From Leucobacter chironomi DSM 19883 (GTDB taxonomy: Bacteria; Actinomycetota; Actinomycetes; Actinomycetales; Microbacteriaceae), in NCBI RefSeq assembly GCF_000421845.1, contig NZ_ATXU01000013.1, forward strand, positions 1 to 53,259: a stretch of 53,259 bases of DNA, read 5' to 3'. The notes below the pieces were generated by a model, which saw only the letters and a program-made list of their open reading frames with translations, was not told where the DNA came from and ran no database searches. Shown here one piece after another: positions 16,839-25,135 of this stretch (its first letter is position 1; the number at the start of each line of letters is the position of its first letter). The translations under genes were made by a program, and so were the position numbers.

Positions 16839-18382
16839 CCGGGCAGGACGACAGCCGCCTGCACACCGCTGTGCTCGTCGGGCCCGAAGGCGAGCGGCGC
16901 CGGGCACGCAAGGCCCGCCGGCAGGCGGCGGCGAAGGTCGAGACCGATGCCCGCCAGCATCGCAAGCTAGAAGCTCGGGCGAAGTGGGAGGCGGAGCAGG
17001 CTGAACGCCGCAGCACGAGCTACCTGCCCGCCGCCGGCGAGGCGGGACCTGCGGCGTTGCGGACGCCGGGCCGGTTCCGGCTCCCCAAGCACCAGGACAC
17101 CTCCGCGACGCTCGCCGGCCAGTACCCCTTCCTGGCCGAAGCCGGCCTCGGCAGCCAGGGCGTCTTCGTCGGCCAGGACCTCTACAGCGGCGGATCGTTC
17201 GTGTTCGACCCCTGGGTGCTCTATCAGCGGGGGCTCATCACGGCGCCGAACGTCGTGCTCGCCGGCATCGTGGGGAGCGGCAAGTCGTCCCTGGCGAAGT
17301 CGCTGTACACGCGCAGCCTGCCGTTCGGACGCAGGGTCTACGTTCCCGGCGACCCGAAAGGGGAGCATACGAGTGTTGCGGAGGCGGTCGGCGGGCGGGC
17401 GATCATCCTTGGCCACGGCCTGCGCAACAGGCTCAACCCGCTCGATGAGGGCCACCGGCCGTCTGCGGTGTCGGATGCGGAGTGGGCGATGCAGGTCGCC
17501 TCTCGCCGCCGCGACCTCATCGGCGCCCTCGCAGAGACCGTGCTGGATCGGGCGCTGTCGCCGTTGGAGCACACCGCGATCGACCTCGCCCTTCAAGACG
17601 CTGTGAGGAGCGCCGAGGTCCCGATCCTGCCGATGGTCGTCGACCGCATCCTCAGCCCCAGCCGCGTCGACGACGAGGACGGCCGGCTCGCGGAAGATGG
17701 CCGGCTCGTCGGCCACGCGCTCCGTCGGCTCGTCGCTGGAGACCTCCAAGGCCTGTTCGACGGGCCCAGCACTGTGCGGTTCGACCCGTCGCTGCCGATG
17801 GTGTCGCTCGACCTGTCGCGGGTCGCGGAGAACAGCACGCTGATCTCGGTGCTGATGACCTGCTCGTCCGCATGGATGGAGTCCGCCCTGTCCGACCCGG
17901 CAGGCGGACAGCGATGGGTGATCTACGACGAGGCGTGGCGGCTCATGCAGTACCCGGCGCTGCTTCGCCGCATGGACGCCCAGTGGAGGCTGGCGCGGCA
18001 CTTCGGGATCGCGAACATGCTCATCTTCCACAAGCTCTCCGACCTCGACAACGTCGGCGATGCCGGGACCGCGATGCGCGCCCTCGCCTCGTCGTTGCTG
18101 GCGAATGCGGAGACGCGGATCGTGTACCGGCAGGAGCCGGACCAGCTCGGCTCCACCGCCCTCGCGCTCGGGCTCACCGGCACCGAGCAGAAGCTGCTCC
18201 CAGGGCTCGGAACCGGGCAGGGGCTCTGGCGGATCAAGGACCGCAGCTTCGTCGTCCAGCATCAGCTCCACCCCGCCGAGCTCGCCGCGTTCGACACCAC
18301 CGGCCGTATGACGAGCGATTCCCATGAGTTCAGGAATCTCGACGTGCCTTCAGGAATCCCGAACGATCGGCAGGATTCCTGA
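16835..18382 (+). CDS. VirB4-type conjugation ATPase
   Basis: A 515-residue ATPase. After a basic coiled start (20-60), the nucleotide fold begins: Walker A GIVGSGKSS (144-152, K150), Walker B RWVIYDEAW (D365, E366) and a Gln-rich loop near the end (YRQEPDQLG). The FHKLSDLDNVGDAGTAMRAL region is typical of VirB4/TraC ATPases. It powers assembly of the type IV channel and works with the SCO6880-family gene upstream. GTG 16835 overlaps the previous stop as GTGA, and its own TGA overlaps the next ATG by one base. Confidence 0.92.
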   Translation: MTGQDDSRLHTAVLVGPEGERRRARKARRQAAAKVETDARQHRKLEARAKWEAEQAERRSTSYLPAAGEAGPAALRTPGRFRLPKHQDTSATLAGQYPFLAEAGLGSQGVFVGQDLYSGGSFVFDPWVLYQRGLITAPNVVLAGIVGSGKSSLAKSLYTRSLPFGRRVYVPGDPKGEHTSVAEAVGGRAIILGHGLRNRLNPLDEGHRPSAVSDAEWAMQVASRRRDLIGALAETVLDRALSPLEHTAIDLALQDAVRSAEVPILPMVVDRILSPSRVDDEDGRLAEDGRLVGHALRRLVAGDLQGLFDGPSTVRFDPSLPMVSLDLSRVAENSTLISVLMTCSSAWMESALSDPAGGQRWVIYDEAWRLMQYPALLRRMDAQWRLARHFGIANMLIFHKLSDLDNVGDAGTAMRALASSLLANAETRIVYRQEPDQLGSTALALGLTGTEQKLLPGLGTGQGLWRIKDRSFVVQHQLHPAELAAFDTTGRMTSDSHEFRNLDVPSGIPNDRQDS

Positions 18383-18939
18383 TGCCCCGGCCCCGCTACA
18401 AGCGATCCTGGGGCGAACCCGCATCTCGAGACGGGAGTGTCGAGCCCGTGCCGGTCGTGCTCCCGCTCGTCGCCATCGCCATCGCCGAGGACGGCCGCAT
18501 GACCGTCACTGTCGACGGGGCGCCGTTCGAGCCAGAGCCGTTCGCGCCGCCGTGGCGGCGGGAGGACTTCGCCCGCGTCCTCGACCAGCTCACCGACCTG
18601 CGCCGCTCCCCGGTGCGGGTCGAGGTGCGCGAAGCGGAAGGAACCGTGTTCACCGACATCATCACCCCGAGCAGGCGCCGCCGCACCGAATCCGATCCAG
18701 AGCCGGCATCGGAGGAACCGGCCCGCCGACCGGCGACGGATCTCGTCGTGCTGCACGGGGAGGGGTTCGTGCCGGGTGAGGACGTCGCGATCGCCGTCGT
18801 CATCGCCCACGGCGACGCCGCCCCGGATGGCACCATGCGCGGCATCATCGAGGCGGCACAGCTCGCCGGGAGCCCGACCCGCGAGGTCATCCTGCTCGGC
18901 CGGGTCTCCGGCACCTTCACGATCGGGCACCCCGAATGA
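18382..18939 (+). CDS. Hypothetical element protein between VirB4 and VirD4
   Basis: A 185-residue soluble protein. Residues 25-100 look like a small alpha/beta domain (VVLPLVAIAIAEDGRMTVTVDG) and residues 125-180 another (VLHGEGFVPGEDVAIAVVIAHG), joined by an acidic linker. There is no signal peptide. It overlaps VirB4 by one base and VirD4 by four. The place between the two ATPases suggests a coupling or chaperone role, but no family was recognised. Confidence 0.65.
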   Translation: MPRPRYKRSWGEPASRDGSVEPVPVVLPLVAIAIAEDGRMTVTVDGAPFEPEPFAPPWRREDFARVLDQLTDLRRSPVRVEVREAEGTVFTDIITPSRRRRTESDPEPASEEPARRPATDLVVLHGEGFVPGEDVAIAVVIAHGDAAPDGTMRGIIEAAQLAGSPTREVILLGRVSGTFTIGHPE

Positions 18940-20732
18940 GCACGCCCCGGCCCGCGGGGGCGCTCGGGGACGAGCTGAGCAACCTCGGCATCGGCATCCT
19001 CATCGGTGCCGCGGTCCTCGCCGCCATCCTCCGCGGCGCCGGGTCTGTCGCCGCCTGGATCACCGGGACCGGCCAGCCCACCGGCGGGATCGAGGCGGGC
19101 CTGGGTGTGCTGCTACACTCCGGCGACCCCGCTGCCGCGCTCGACGCTCCTGGCCTGAACGTCGTCGCGTACTGGATCACCGCCGGTCTGCTGGTCCTCG
19201 GCGCCGGGGTGGCCGGCTGGTGGGCGTGGCGGTTCTTCCGCGAGCACGGCCGCCGCGTGAAGACGGACCCTTACCGCATCGCCGGGATCGCCACCCGCAG
19301 CGAAGTCGCCAAGGCCGCCTCAGAGGCGGCGCTGCTGCGCCGGGCCGGTCACCTGCGGCCCTCGCTCCACCAGCCGCGGCCGGAGGATGTCGGCTACCGG
19401 ATCGGCGCCTCACATGGCACGAGCGTCTGGGCGTCCGTCGAGGACAGCATCCTGCTGATCGGCCCGCCCCGCTCCGGCAAGGGTGCCCACATCGTCATCA
19501 ACGCCATCTTGGACGGCCCTGGCGCAGTCGTCACGACGAGCACCCGCCCGGACAACCTCACCGCGACCCTCCGCGCCCGGCAGAAGATCGGCCCGGTCGC
19601 GGTGTTCGACCCGCAGCACCTCGCCGAAGGCCTGCCCGCCGGGCTCAGGTGGTCACCCATCCGCGGGTGTGAGGACCCGCTGACGGCGATGATCCGGGCG
19701 ACCGGCCTCGCCGCCGGCACCGGTCTCTCGGCCGGCGGGGTCGAGGGCGGCGGGTTCTGGGAGGGCAAGACGAGAACCGCGCTCCAAGCGCTACTCCACG
19801 CCGCCGCCCTCGACCACCGGCCACCCTCGGAACTGTTCCGCTGGACCCTCGACCCCTCCGCCGCCGCGGACGCGGTCGCGATCCTTACCGCGAACCCGCG
19901 AGCCGCGACTGGGTGGGCGGACTCGTTGCAGGCGATGATCGACTCCGACCCCAGAACCCGCGACTCCATCTGGCAAGGCGTCTCGCTTGCCCTGGCCGCG
20001 CTGGCAGACCCGCGCGTGCTCGACGCCGTATCGCCGCGCGAAGACGAGGACTTCGACCCCGAAGCGTTCCTCCGCGACCGAGGAACCCTTTACCTGCTCG
20101 CCACCGGAGCCGGCGCCAACAACTCCGCTGCGTTGGTGGCTGCGTTCGTGGAAGACGTCGTGGAAGCTGCCCGCCGCCTCGCCGCCACCAGCCCCGGCGC
20201 CCGCCTCGACCCGCCACTGCTGCTCGCGCTCGATGAGGTCGGCAACCTCGCCCCGCTGCCGTCGCTACCGACGCTCATGGCTGAGGGCGGCGGAACCGGG
20301 ATCACGACGATGCCCGTCCTCCAAAGCCTCGCGCAGGCGCGGGAGAAGTGGTCGGAAAACGCGGCCGGCGCGATCTGGGACGCCTCCATCGTCAAGATCG
20401 TCCTGGGCGGAGCGTCGAACTCCAAGGACCTGCACGACCTCACCACGCTCATCGGCGAGCGCGACGAGGTGACCGACTCCACCACGGTCGGAGACCACGG
20501 CTCCCGCTCCGCGCAACGCTCCATCCGCCGCGTGCCGATCATGCCGCCCGACACGATCCGCACCCTCCCGTTCGGGACTGCACTGGTGCTGCTGCGCTCC
20601 GCACCACCCATCGTCACCCGGATGCGGACCTGGACCGACCGGCCCGACGCGAAACAGCTGCGCGACGACCGGGCCGACATCGAGGCGACGCTGCAGCACC
20701 GCTCGGAGGAGCCGCCGGGCGCACCTGCCTGA
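18936..20732 (+). CDS. VirD4/TraG-type coupling protein
   Basis: A 598-residue type IV coupling ATPase. Two membrane segments (about 16-36 and 76-100) precede the motor domain. Walker A is GPPRSGKGAH (176-185, K182) and Walker B LLLALDEVGNL (D433, E434). The PVLQSLAQAREKW segment matches TraG/VirD4 proteins. It recruits the processed DNA-protein substrate to the channel and pumps ssDNA. The C-terminal 35 residues are acidic and may be the substrate-recognition tail. It overlaps the preceding gene by four bases. Confidence 0.93.
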   Translation: MSTPRPAGALGDELSNLGIGILIGAAVLAAILRGAGSVAAWITGTGQPTGGIEAGLGVLLHSGDPAAALDAPGLNVVAYWITAGLLVLGAGVAGWWAWRFFREHGRRVKTDPYRIAGIATRSEVAKAASEAALLRRAGHLRPSLHQPRPEDVGYRIGASHGTSVWASVEDSILLIGPPRSGKGAHIVINAILDGPGAVVTTSTRPDNLTATLRARQKIGPVAVFDPQHLAEGLPAGLRWSPIRGCEDPLTAMIRATGLAAGTGLSAGGVEGGGFWEGKTRTALQALLHAAALDHRPPSELFRWTLDPSAAADAVAILTANPRAATGWADSLQAMIDSDPRTRDSIWQGVSLALAALADPRVLDAVSPREDEDFDPEAFLRDRGTLYLLATGAGANNSAALVAAFVEDVVEAARRLAATSPGARLDPPLLLALDEVGNLAPLPSLPTLMAEGGGTGITTMPVLQSLAQAREKWSENAAGAIWDASIVKIVLGGASNSKDLHDLTTLIGERDEVTDSTTVGDHGSRSAQRSIRRVPIMPPDTIRTLPFGTALVLLRSAPPIVTRMRTWTDRPDAKQLRDDRADIEATLQHRSEEPPGAPA

Positions 20733-20785
20733 CAGAGCGGCCCCATCGTGGGGTCGCCGCCGATGTCAGAAAGAGGGGCAGTCCA

Positions 20786-21238
20786 ATGGCTCTCCACACG
20801 CAGGAATCCGTCTCGGGGTTCATCGCCTCCGACCCGCAGCTCACCTACACGGAGCGGGGCGATGCCCGGTTCTACGCCAAGATCGGGCAGGAGCACTATC
20901 GCAAGGAGCCGGACGGGTCTTTCACGCAGACCGAGACGACCTTCCACGACCTCGTGGCGTTCAAGAAGACCGCCGAGCGCGCCCACGACCGGCTCGCCAA
21001 GGGAGACAAGTTCGTCGCCGAGGGCTACACCCGCGAGTACGACCGGACCGCTCCGGACGGCGAGGTGGTCAAGTCCGAGGAGTTCGTCGCGAAGAAGCTC
21101 GGCCACGACCTCGCCCGCACGAGCTACGAGGTCGACCGCACCCGCCGCCAGCCCGCCACGACGCAGGAGCCTGTGGGACAGGCGGCCGGCGCAGCTCATC
21201 GAGAGAGCTCGGGCACCGCCCCGGCGCTCGGGCTCTGA
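20786..21238 (+). CDS. ssb: Single-stranded DNA-binding protein
   Basis: A 150-residue protein with an OB-fold of SSB type: VSGFIASDPQLTYTERGDARFYAKIG, broken by short turns, then TTFHDLVAFKKTAERAHDRLAKGDKFVAEGY, where the last part is the typical SSB beta strand pair. A short disordered tail replaces the acidic DDDIPF tip of housekeeping SSB. ATG 20786 has AGAGGGG upstream. It would coat the transferred strand in the recipient. It is shorter than the chromosomal SSB of actinobacteria. Confidence 0.85.
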   Translation: MALHTQESVSGFIASDPQLTYTERGDARFYAKIGQEHYRKEPDGSFTQTETTFHDLVAFKKTAERAHDRLAKGDKFVAEGYTREYDRTAPDGEVVKSEEFVAKKLGHDLARTSYEVDRTRRQPATTQEPVGQAAGAAHRESSGTAPALGL

Positions 21239-21253
21239 ACGGCGGTGACCGCG

Positions 21254-21826
21254 ATGAACCAGAACGACACCGCCCCCGAGACCGACGAGCCGGACCTGGA
21301 CGAGGAGTCCGAGGAGTTCAACGGGCCGCTGATCCCGGAGCCTCCGCACCCGATCAACTGGAACCTCCTGACCAGCGAGGAAGCGGAGGCCGAGTGGCTG
21401 GAACTGAACCGCTGGGTCGACTGGCTGCGCCGCACCTACGGGCTGCCTGCTTCGGTGGTTCCGCCGTTCTGGCACCGCCACCCGGAGCTGTTGTGGGAGC
21501 TGAGCGCTCTGCACCTGCATTGGCTGTCCGCCTACGACCCGGAGCAGAACGGCTCCGCCCCGCTGGGCTGGCATCGCGACTTCGCCGACGCCCGCCAGCG
21601 GCTCCGCGACTGGGTCGCCGCTTCCGGAACCCGTCTCGACCGAGACCGCCCGACCCGGCAAACCACCTGGCCCGGCGAGGACCCGGCAGGCCCGGTCGAG
21701 GACACGATCATCGCTCACCGGGATCAGGACTTCGTGCAGTTCGTCCTCGACGATGTCGCCGCCCGCCGCCAGGCCGAGGACGACTTCTATGCCGGGCTCA
21801 ACCCGAACACCGGAGAAGTCGCATGA
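21254..21826 (+). CDS. DUF4913 family protein
   Basis: A 190-residue acidic protein. The segment LNRWVDWLRRTYGLP, then PPFWHRHPELLWELSALHLHW and GWHRDFADARQRLRDWV, matches DUF4913, common on actinobacterial integrative elements and plasmids. The first 45 residues are acidic and disordered. ATG 21254 is chosen; GTG 21245 is possible. Its stop overlaps the excisionase-like gene by four bases. Function unknown. Confidence 0.75.
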   Translation: MNQNDTAPETDEPDLDEESEEFNGPLIPEPPHPINWNLLTSEEAEAEWLELNRWVDWLRRTYGLPASVVPPFWHRHPELLWELSALHLHWLSAYDPEQNGSAPLGWHRDFADARQRLRDWVAASGTRLDRDRPTRQTTWPGEDPAGPVEDTIIAHRDQDFVQFVLDDVAARRQAEDDFYAGLNPNTGEVA

Positions 21827-22038
21827 GCGATACCGGCGGCACGATCGTGGTCTCCCCTCTCATGGACAGTCGCGAGATCGCCGCCTATCTCAAGGTGTCC
21901 GAGTCGACTTTGTCGAGGTGGCGTTCGGCTGGTCAGGGGCCGCCGTTCCTGCGGCTGGGCGGGATCGCCCGGTACCGCATCGACGCGGTCGACGCCTGGC
22001 TGGCGGGGCTGGAGCACAGCCATGCCCCGGAAGGCTGA
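21823..22038 (+). CDS. Excisionase-like HTH protein
   Basis: A 71-residue protein with one winged HTH (DSREIAAYLKVSESTLSRW, then FLRLGGIARYRIDAVDAWL) of the MerR-like/AlpA type used by recombination directionality factors. It overlaps the integrase start by 17 bp, a layout typical of xis-int pairs. It most likely bends attachment-site DNA to favour excision. Confidence 0.85.
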   Translation: MSDTGGTIVVSPLMDSREIAAYLKVSESTLSRWRSAGQGPPFLRLGGIARYRIDAVDAWLAGLEHSHAPEG

Positions 22039-23248
22039 GCCGCTCCCGCACGCGCAACCGAAGCCGGTGCCTCCGGTCGGCGTGAGGATCTCCACCGACC
22101 TGGAACGTCGCTCCTACGGCATCCGCGCCCGTGCCCGCTGGACGGACCCGATCAGCAAACGCCGCATCATCCGCTCCGAGATCGTCGCTGACGAGGCTGC
22201 AGCGCACGAGTTCTTCGACTCGCTGCGGCAGTCATCGGCCAAGGGCATGGACGTGTCCATGACGCTCACCGAGTTCGTCACCACGATCGGCGACCGATGG
22301 GCGCGCGGCCTCGACCCCACCTCCACCGGGGAGACCTACGGGTACGGGCTCAAGCTCCGCGTGCTACCTGCCCTCGGGCACCTACCCGTCACGCAGATCA
22401 CCGCCGGGATCATCGACCGCACCATCGATGCCTGGGAGAAACGGCATGGGGCGTCAACGATCAAGAACTCGATCGCACCTCTCGTGCGGGTCCTCGACGA
22501 AGCAGTGCGCGACGGGCTCATCCCGATCAACCCCGCGAAGAACCGTGCCAAGCGCAGCCTGAACCGCAATGCCTTCCGTCTCCAGCCTGCGGAGGATGCT
22601 TCCCCACGCGCCCATGCGATCCCGGACATGGGAACGCTGACGACGCTCGCTGAAGCCTGCGGGAAGGTCCACCAGTCGTACTCCGACTTCGTCATGCTCG
22701 CCGCCCTCCTCGCAGCGCGCTCCTCCGAGGTCTCGGGCCTTCAGGCCGGTGACGTCCGGTTCGACAAGAACATCGTGGTGATCGCGCGGCAGACCTACCC
22801 CGGCAAAGGCGGGCTCATCACGAAGCAGACCAAAGGCCGCAGAGAACGCCGCGTCCCGATCCTCGACCCGCTCCGCCCGATCCTGGAACGCCTCGCGGAA
22901 CGCAAGGAGCCCGAGGATCGGCTGCTGGTCGGCCCGAAGGGCGGTGCTCTCACGACCGCGACCGTGCGGGACGCGACGAACTGGGACCAGATCGTCAGCG
23001 ATCTCGGCCTGCCCGACCTTACCCGGCACGGCCTCCGGCACACCGGGGCGACATGGATGGCGGACGCAGGCATCCCGCTGCACGTCCTCCAGGACATCCT
23101 CGGCCACGCCTCCGTCGAGACCACACGCGGATACCTGCACCCCGACGACCGCCATCTGGCCTCCGCTGCCGAACAGGCGAACGCCTTCCTTGCCCGATCC
23201 GCCAAGGCCGGCAGACCGAGCCGGCGCGAGGCCTCGAGGTCACTGTGA
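22022..23248 (+). CDS. int: Tyrosine recombinase (element integrase)
   Basis: A 408-residue phage-type integrase. Residues 20-70 form an arm-binding domain (YGIRARARWTD), residues 80-170 the core-binding domain (VTTIGDRWARGL), and residues 195-385 the catalytic domain. Catalytic residues are R233 (LAARSSEVSGL), H336 and R339 (RHGLRHTG), H362 (GHAS) and the nucleophile Y371 (TTRGYLH); a lysine in ITKQTKGRRERR serves as the beta-strand lysine. It should recombine at the tRNA-Pro end that begins 210 bp downstream. Confidence 0.95.
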   Translation: MPRKAEPLPHAQPKPVPPVGVRISTDLERRSYGIRARARWTDPISKRRIIRSEIVADEAAAHEFFDSLRQSSAKGMDVSMTLTEFVTTIGDRWARGLDPTSTGETYGYGLKLRVLPALGHLPVTQITAGIIDRTIDAWEKRHGASTIKNSIAPLVRVLDEAVRDGLIPINPAKNRAKRSLNRNAFRLQPAEDASPRAHAIPDMGTLTTLAEACGKVHQSYSDFVMLAALLAARSSEVSGLQAGDVRFDKNIVVIARQTYPGKGGLITKQTKGRRERRVPILDPLRPILERLAERKEPEDRLLVGPKGGALTTATVRDATNWDQIVSDLGLPDLTRHGLRHTGATWMADAGIPLHVLQDILGHASVETTRGYLHPDDRHLASAAEQANAFLARSAKAGRPSRREASRSL

Positions 23249-23278
23249 CAGGTAGCCGGGAGCCGCGATCGGAGGCTC

Positions 23279-23392
23279 TGGTCCCCTTTTGGTCCCCTTA
23301 TCCACAGACAACGACCTCCAGAGAGCCAGATACGGTCTCCGACGTCTGCGGGACGGCAACGATGCGGTGGCGAGGGGACCAGAGGGGGACCA
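23279..23392. repeat. Paired GGTCCCC repeats, likely integrase or excisionase arm sites
   Basis: TGGTCCCCTT occurs at 23279-23288 and 23290-23299, exactly 11 bp apart. The inverted motif occurs as AGGGGACCA at 23373-23381 and GGGGGACCA at 23384-23392, also 11 bp apart. Two direct pairs facing each other at one helical turn, between int and the tRNA target, are what arm-type recombinase sites look like. Confidence 0.6.
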
Positions 23393-23417
23393 ACAAAAAC
23401 CCGTCGACGGACATGAC

Positions 23418-23454
23418 AAAGCCCTGATGAAAATGGCTTCTCATCAGGGCTTTT
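23418..23454. terminator. Bidirectional terminator between integrase and tRNA-Pro
   Basis: AAGCCCTGATGA pairs with TCATCAGGGCTT around a ten-base loop. It is followed by TTTT on the plus strand and a T-rich run on the minus strand, so it can end both integrase and tRNA-Pro transcripts. Confidence 0.85.
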
Positions 23455-23457
23455 CTG

Positions 23458-23531
23458 TCGGGATGACAGGATTTGAACCTGCGACCCCCTGACCCCCAGT
23501 CAGGTGCGCTACCAAGCTGCGCCACATCCCG
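23458..23531 (-). tRNA. tRNA-Pro (anticodon GGG)
   Basis: The minus strand folds as a full cloverleaf: acceptor CGGGATG/CATCCCG, D arm GCGC-AGCTTGGTA-GCGC, anticodon stem CCTGA/TCAGG around CTGGGGG (GGG reads CCC), variable GGGTC, and T arm GCAGG-TTCAAAT-CCTGT. The discriminator base is A; CCA is not encoded. The element's integrase lies beyond its 3' end, so the 3' half is the probable attachment core (attR side). Confidence 0.95.
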
Positions 23532-23551
23532 TGGCTTCAATTTTCAGTTGT

Positions 23552-23621
<70 letters not shown>

Positions 23622-23707
23622 TTGCTACTGCGCCTTCGCGAAGCAACCCCTCTATCTTACCCATACTTTGGGATCGCAAATGACCACGGCCGCAAATGCA
23701 CCAGACG

Positions 23708-24145
23708 CTACCCCTCCTGCTGGTCCTCGCGGCGCGGCTCCTCCCCGAAGCGGTAATCGCGGCCGCCGATCGACTGCACCTCGATACGCACGAAGGTGGG
23801 CTTCGGCGTCGGCACGAAGGGCTTCAGCGGCAGCGTCTCGGCTTCGGCGGTCTCAGCCTCGGTCTCCAGCACCCGCGCGTTCCCCCGCAGCACGACGCTC
23901 CACCCGGAGTCCTCGCCGATCTGGTCGACTTCGAACAGCACGGCGTGGTTGATCGTCAGTTCGGCGAGTTTGTTGCCGGGTGCAGTGCGGAAGACCACGG
24001 TGCCGTCGTCGACCACGAAGTTGATCGGCACGAGGTCGACCACGTCGCCCACGCTCGTGACGAGCCGGCCCACGCGCTGCGATGCCAACCGCTCCCAGCA
24101 CTCGTCCTCCGTCAGCACGGTCACGGCACTCCGGTTCTCGCTCAT
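23708..24145 (-). CDS. Pyridoxamine 5'-phosphate oxidase family protein
   Basis: A 145-residue protein with the split-barrel FMN/F420-binding fold. ECWERLASQRVGRLVTS is the typical start, followed by VPINFVVDDGTVVFRTAPG and EVDQIGEDSGWSVVLRG. Actinobacterial members bind flavin or F420 and most have unknown substrates. ATG 24145 follows AATGAGG. It diverges from the Nudix gene. The C-terminal tail after FRFGEEP is charged. Confidence 0.85.
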   Translation of the reverse strand: MSENRSAVTVLTEDECWERLASQRVGRLVTSVGDVVDLVPINFVVDDGTVVFRTAPGNKLAELTINHAVLFEVDQIGEDSGWSVVLRGNARVLETEAETAEAETLPLKPFVPTPKPTFVRIEVQSIGGRDYRFGEEPRREDQQEG

Positions 24146-24211
24146 ACCTCATTCTCTCCCCGACGCGGCCGCCACGGAAGAGCCGCCACGAACGCGCCCA
24201 GGACCGCCCGC

Positions 24212-24217
24212 TACGCT
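24212..24217 (+). promoter_or_regulatory. -10 box of a leaderless transcript
   Basis: TACGCT is followed by exactly six bases and then ATG 24224 of the Nudix-NYN gene. No ribosome binding site is present, which fits a leaderless mRNA. The same spacing recurs at four other genes here. Confidence 0.6.
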
Positions 24218-24223
24218 GACACC

Positions 24224-25135
24224 ATGAGCGATCTCCGAAATGCCGGCGACGCGTGGGTCACGGCGACCGACGGCGAACGCTACTGGGGCCGCTTCGGCGC
24301 CGCCGGCCTCCTCGCCCACGACCGCTCGCTCGACGCGATCCTGCTGCAGCACCGCGTCACGTGGAGCGATCACGGAGACACCTGGGGCATCCCAGGGGGC
24401 GCGCGCCACGAAGGCGAGTCCGCGATCGACGGCGCGATCCGCGAGTCCCAGGAAGAGGCTGGCGTGCCCGACGACTCGGTGACGCCCCGTTACACGCACG
24501 TGCTCGACCGCGGCGGCTGGACCTACACCACCCTCATCGCCGACGTGGCGACCCCGTTCGCGCCCCGCATCACCGACCCCGAGAGCCACGCGCTCGCCTG
24601 GGTGCCGGTGGGCGAGGTCGAACGGCTGCCGCTGCATCCCGCATTCGCGGCGAGCTGGCAGCTGCTGCGGCCGCTGCTCGTGGCGCGTCCCGCCGTGGTG
24701 GTCGACGCCGCGAACGTCGTCGGGTCGGTGCCCGATGGCTGGTGGCGGGATCGTCGGGGCGCCGCGGAGCGCCTGCGCGACCGGCTCGAGGATCTGGCGC
24801 TCGACGCCGCCGGGATCCGCGGCGGCTTCCTCGATCTCCCCGACACCCGCGTGCCCGGGCTCGACCGCGCCTATCCGGAGTGGACGATGGTGGTCGAGGG
24901 TGTCGCGAAGGGCATCGAGAGCAGCCCTCGTGTGCGGGTGGTCGACGCTCCCGGGCTCGGTGACGACACGATCGTCGCGGAGGCCGCCGCACTCGCGGCC
25001 TCCGATCACGCGGTGACGGTGGTCACGAGCGACGCCGAGCTCAAGGCCCGGGCGCACGCGGTGGGCGCGGCGACGCGCGGTGCGAAGAAGCTGCTCAGGC
25101 TGTTTCCCGCGGATCCGAGCGCTTCGGCGACCTGA
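24224..25135 (+). CDS. Nudix hydrolase fused to a NYN/PIN-like domain
   Basis: A 303-residue fusion. The N-terminal half (20-150) is a Nudix domain with a perfect box, G59-x5-E65-x7-RE-x2-EE-x-G80. The C-terminal half (about 163-300) begins VVVDAANVVGSVPDGWWRD and ends with VTVVTSDAELKARAHAVGA, the acidic-residue pattern of NYN/PIN-like RNases. Similar fusions exist in actinobacteria and suggest nucleotide or RNA-cap clean-up. The start is leaderless. Its 3' end overlaps the convergent YhhN gene by 41 bp. Confidence 0.85.
   Translation: MSDLRNAGDAWVTATDGERYWGRFGAAGLLAHDRSLDAILLQHRVTWSDHGDTWGIPGGARHEGESAIDGAIRESQEEAGVPDDSVTPRYTHVLDRGGWTYTTLIADVATPFAPRITDPESHALAWVPVGEVERLPLHPAFAASWQLLRPLLVARPAVVVDAANVVGSVPDGWWRDRRGAAERLRDRLEDLALDAAGIRGGFLDLPDTRVPGLDRAYPEWTMVVEGVAKGIESSPRVRVVDAPGLGDDTIVAEAAALAASDHAVTVVTSDAELKARAHAVGAATRGAKKLLRLFPADPSASAT

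Larger units (their letters stand above)
5324..23531 (+). mobile_element. Integrative conjugative-type element, integrase end at tRNA-Pro
   Basis: The block joins a tyrosine integrase and excisionase-like HTH, abutting the 3' end of tRNA-Pro(GGG), to a type IV secretion set (VirB4, VirD4, VirB6-like, SCO6880, DUF6112 pair, wall hydrolase) and plasmid-like functions (ArdC, Prim-Pol, ParB, SSB, DUF2637). All genes run the same way and most overlap by 1-17 bases. The right end is at the tRNA. The left end is set here at the first element gene only by content; no left copy of the tRNA end was found, so the element may extend left past the window start. No relaxase was recognised. Confidence 0.85.

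Noticed and set aside
5324..23248. Insertion sequences inside the element
   Set aside because: No transposase motif or terminal inverted repeats were seen; all genes belong to transfer or maintenance.
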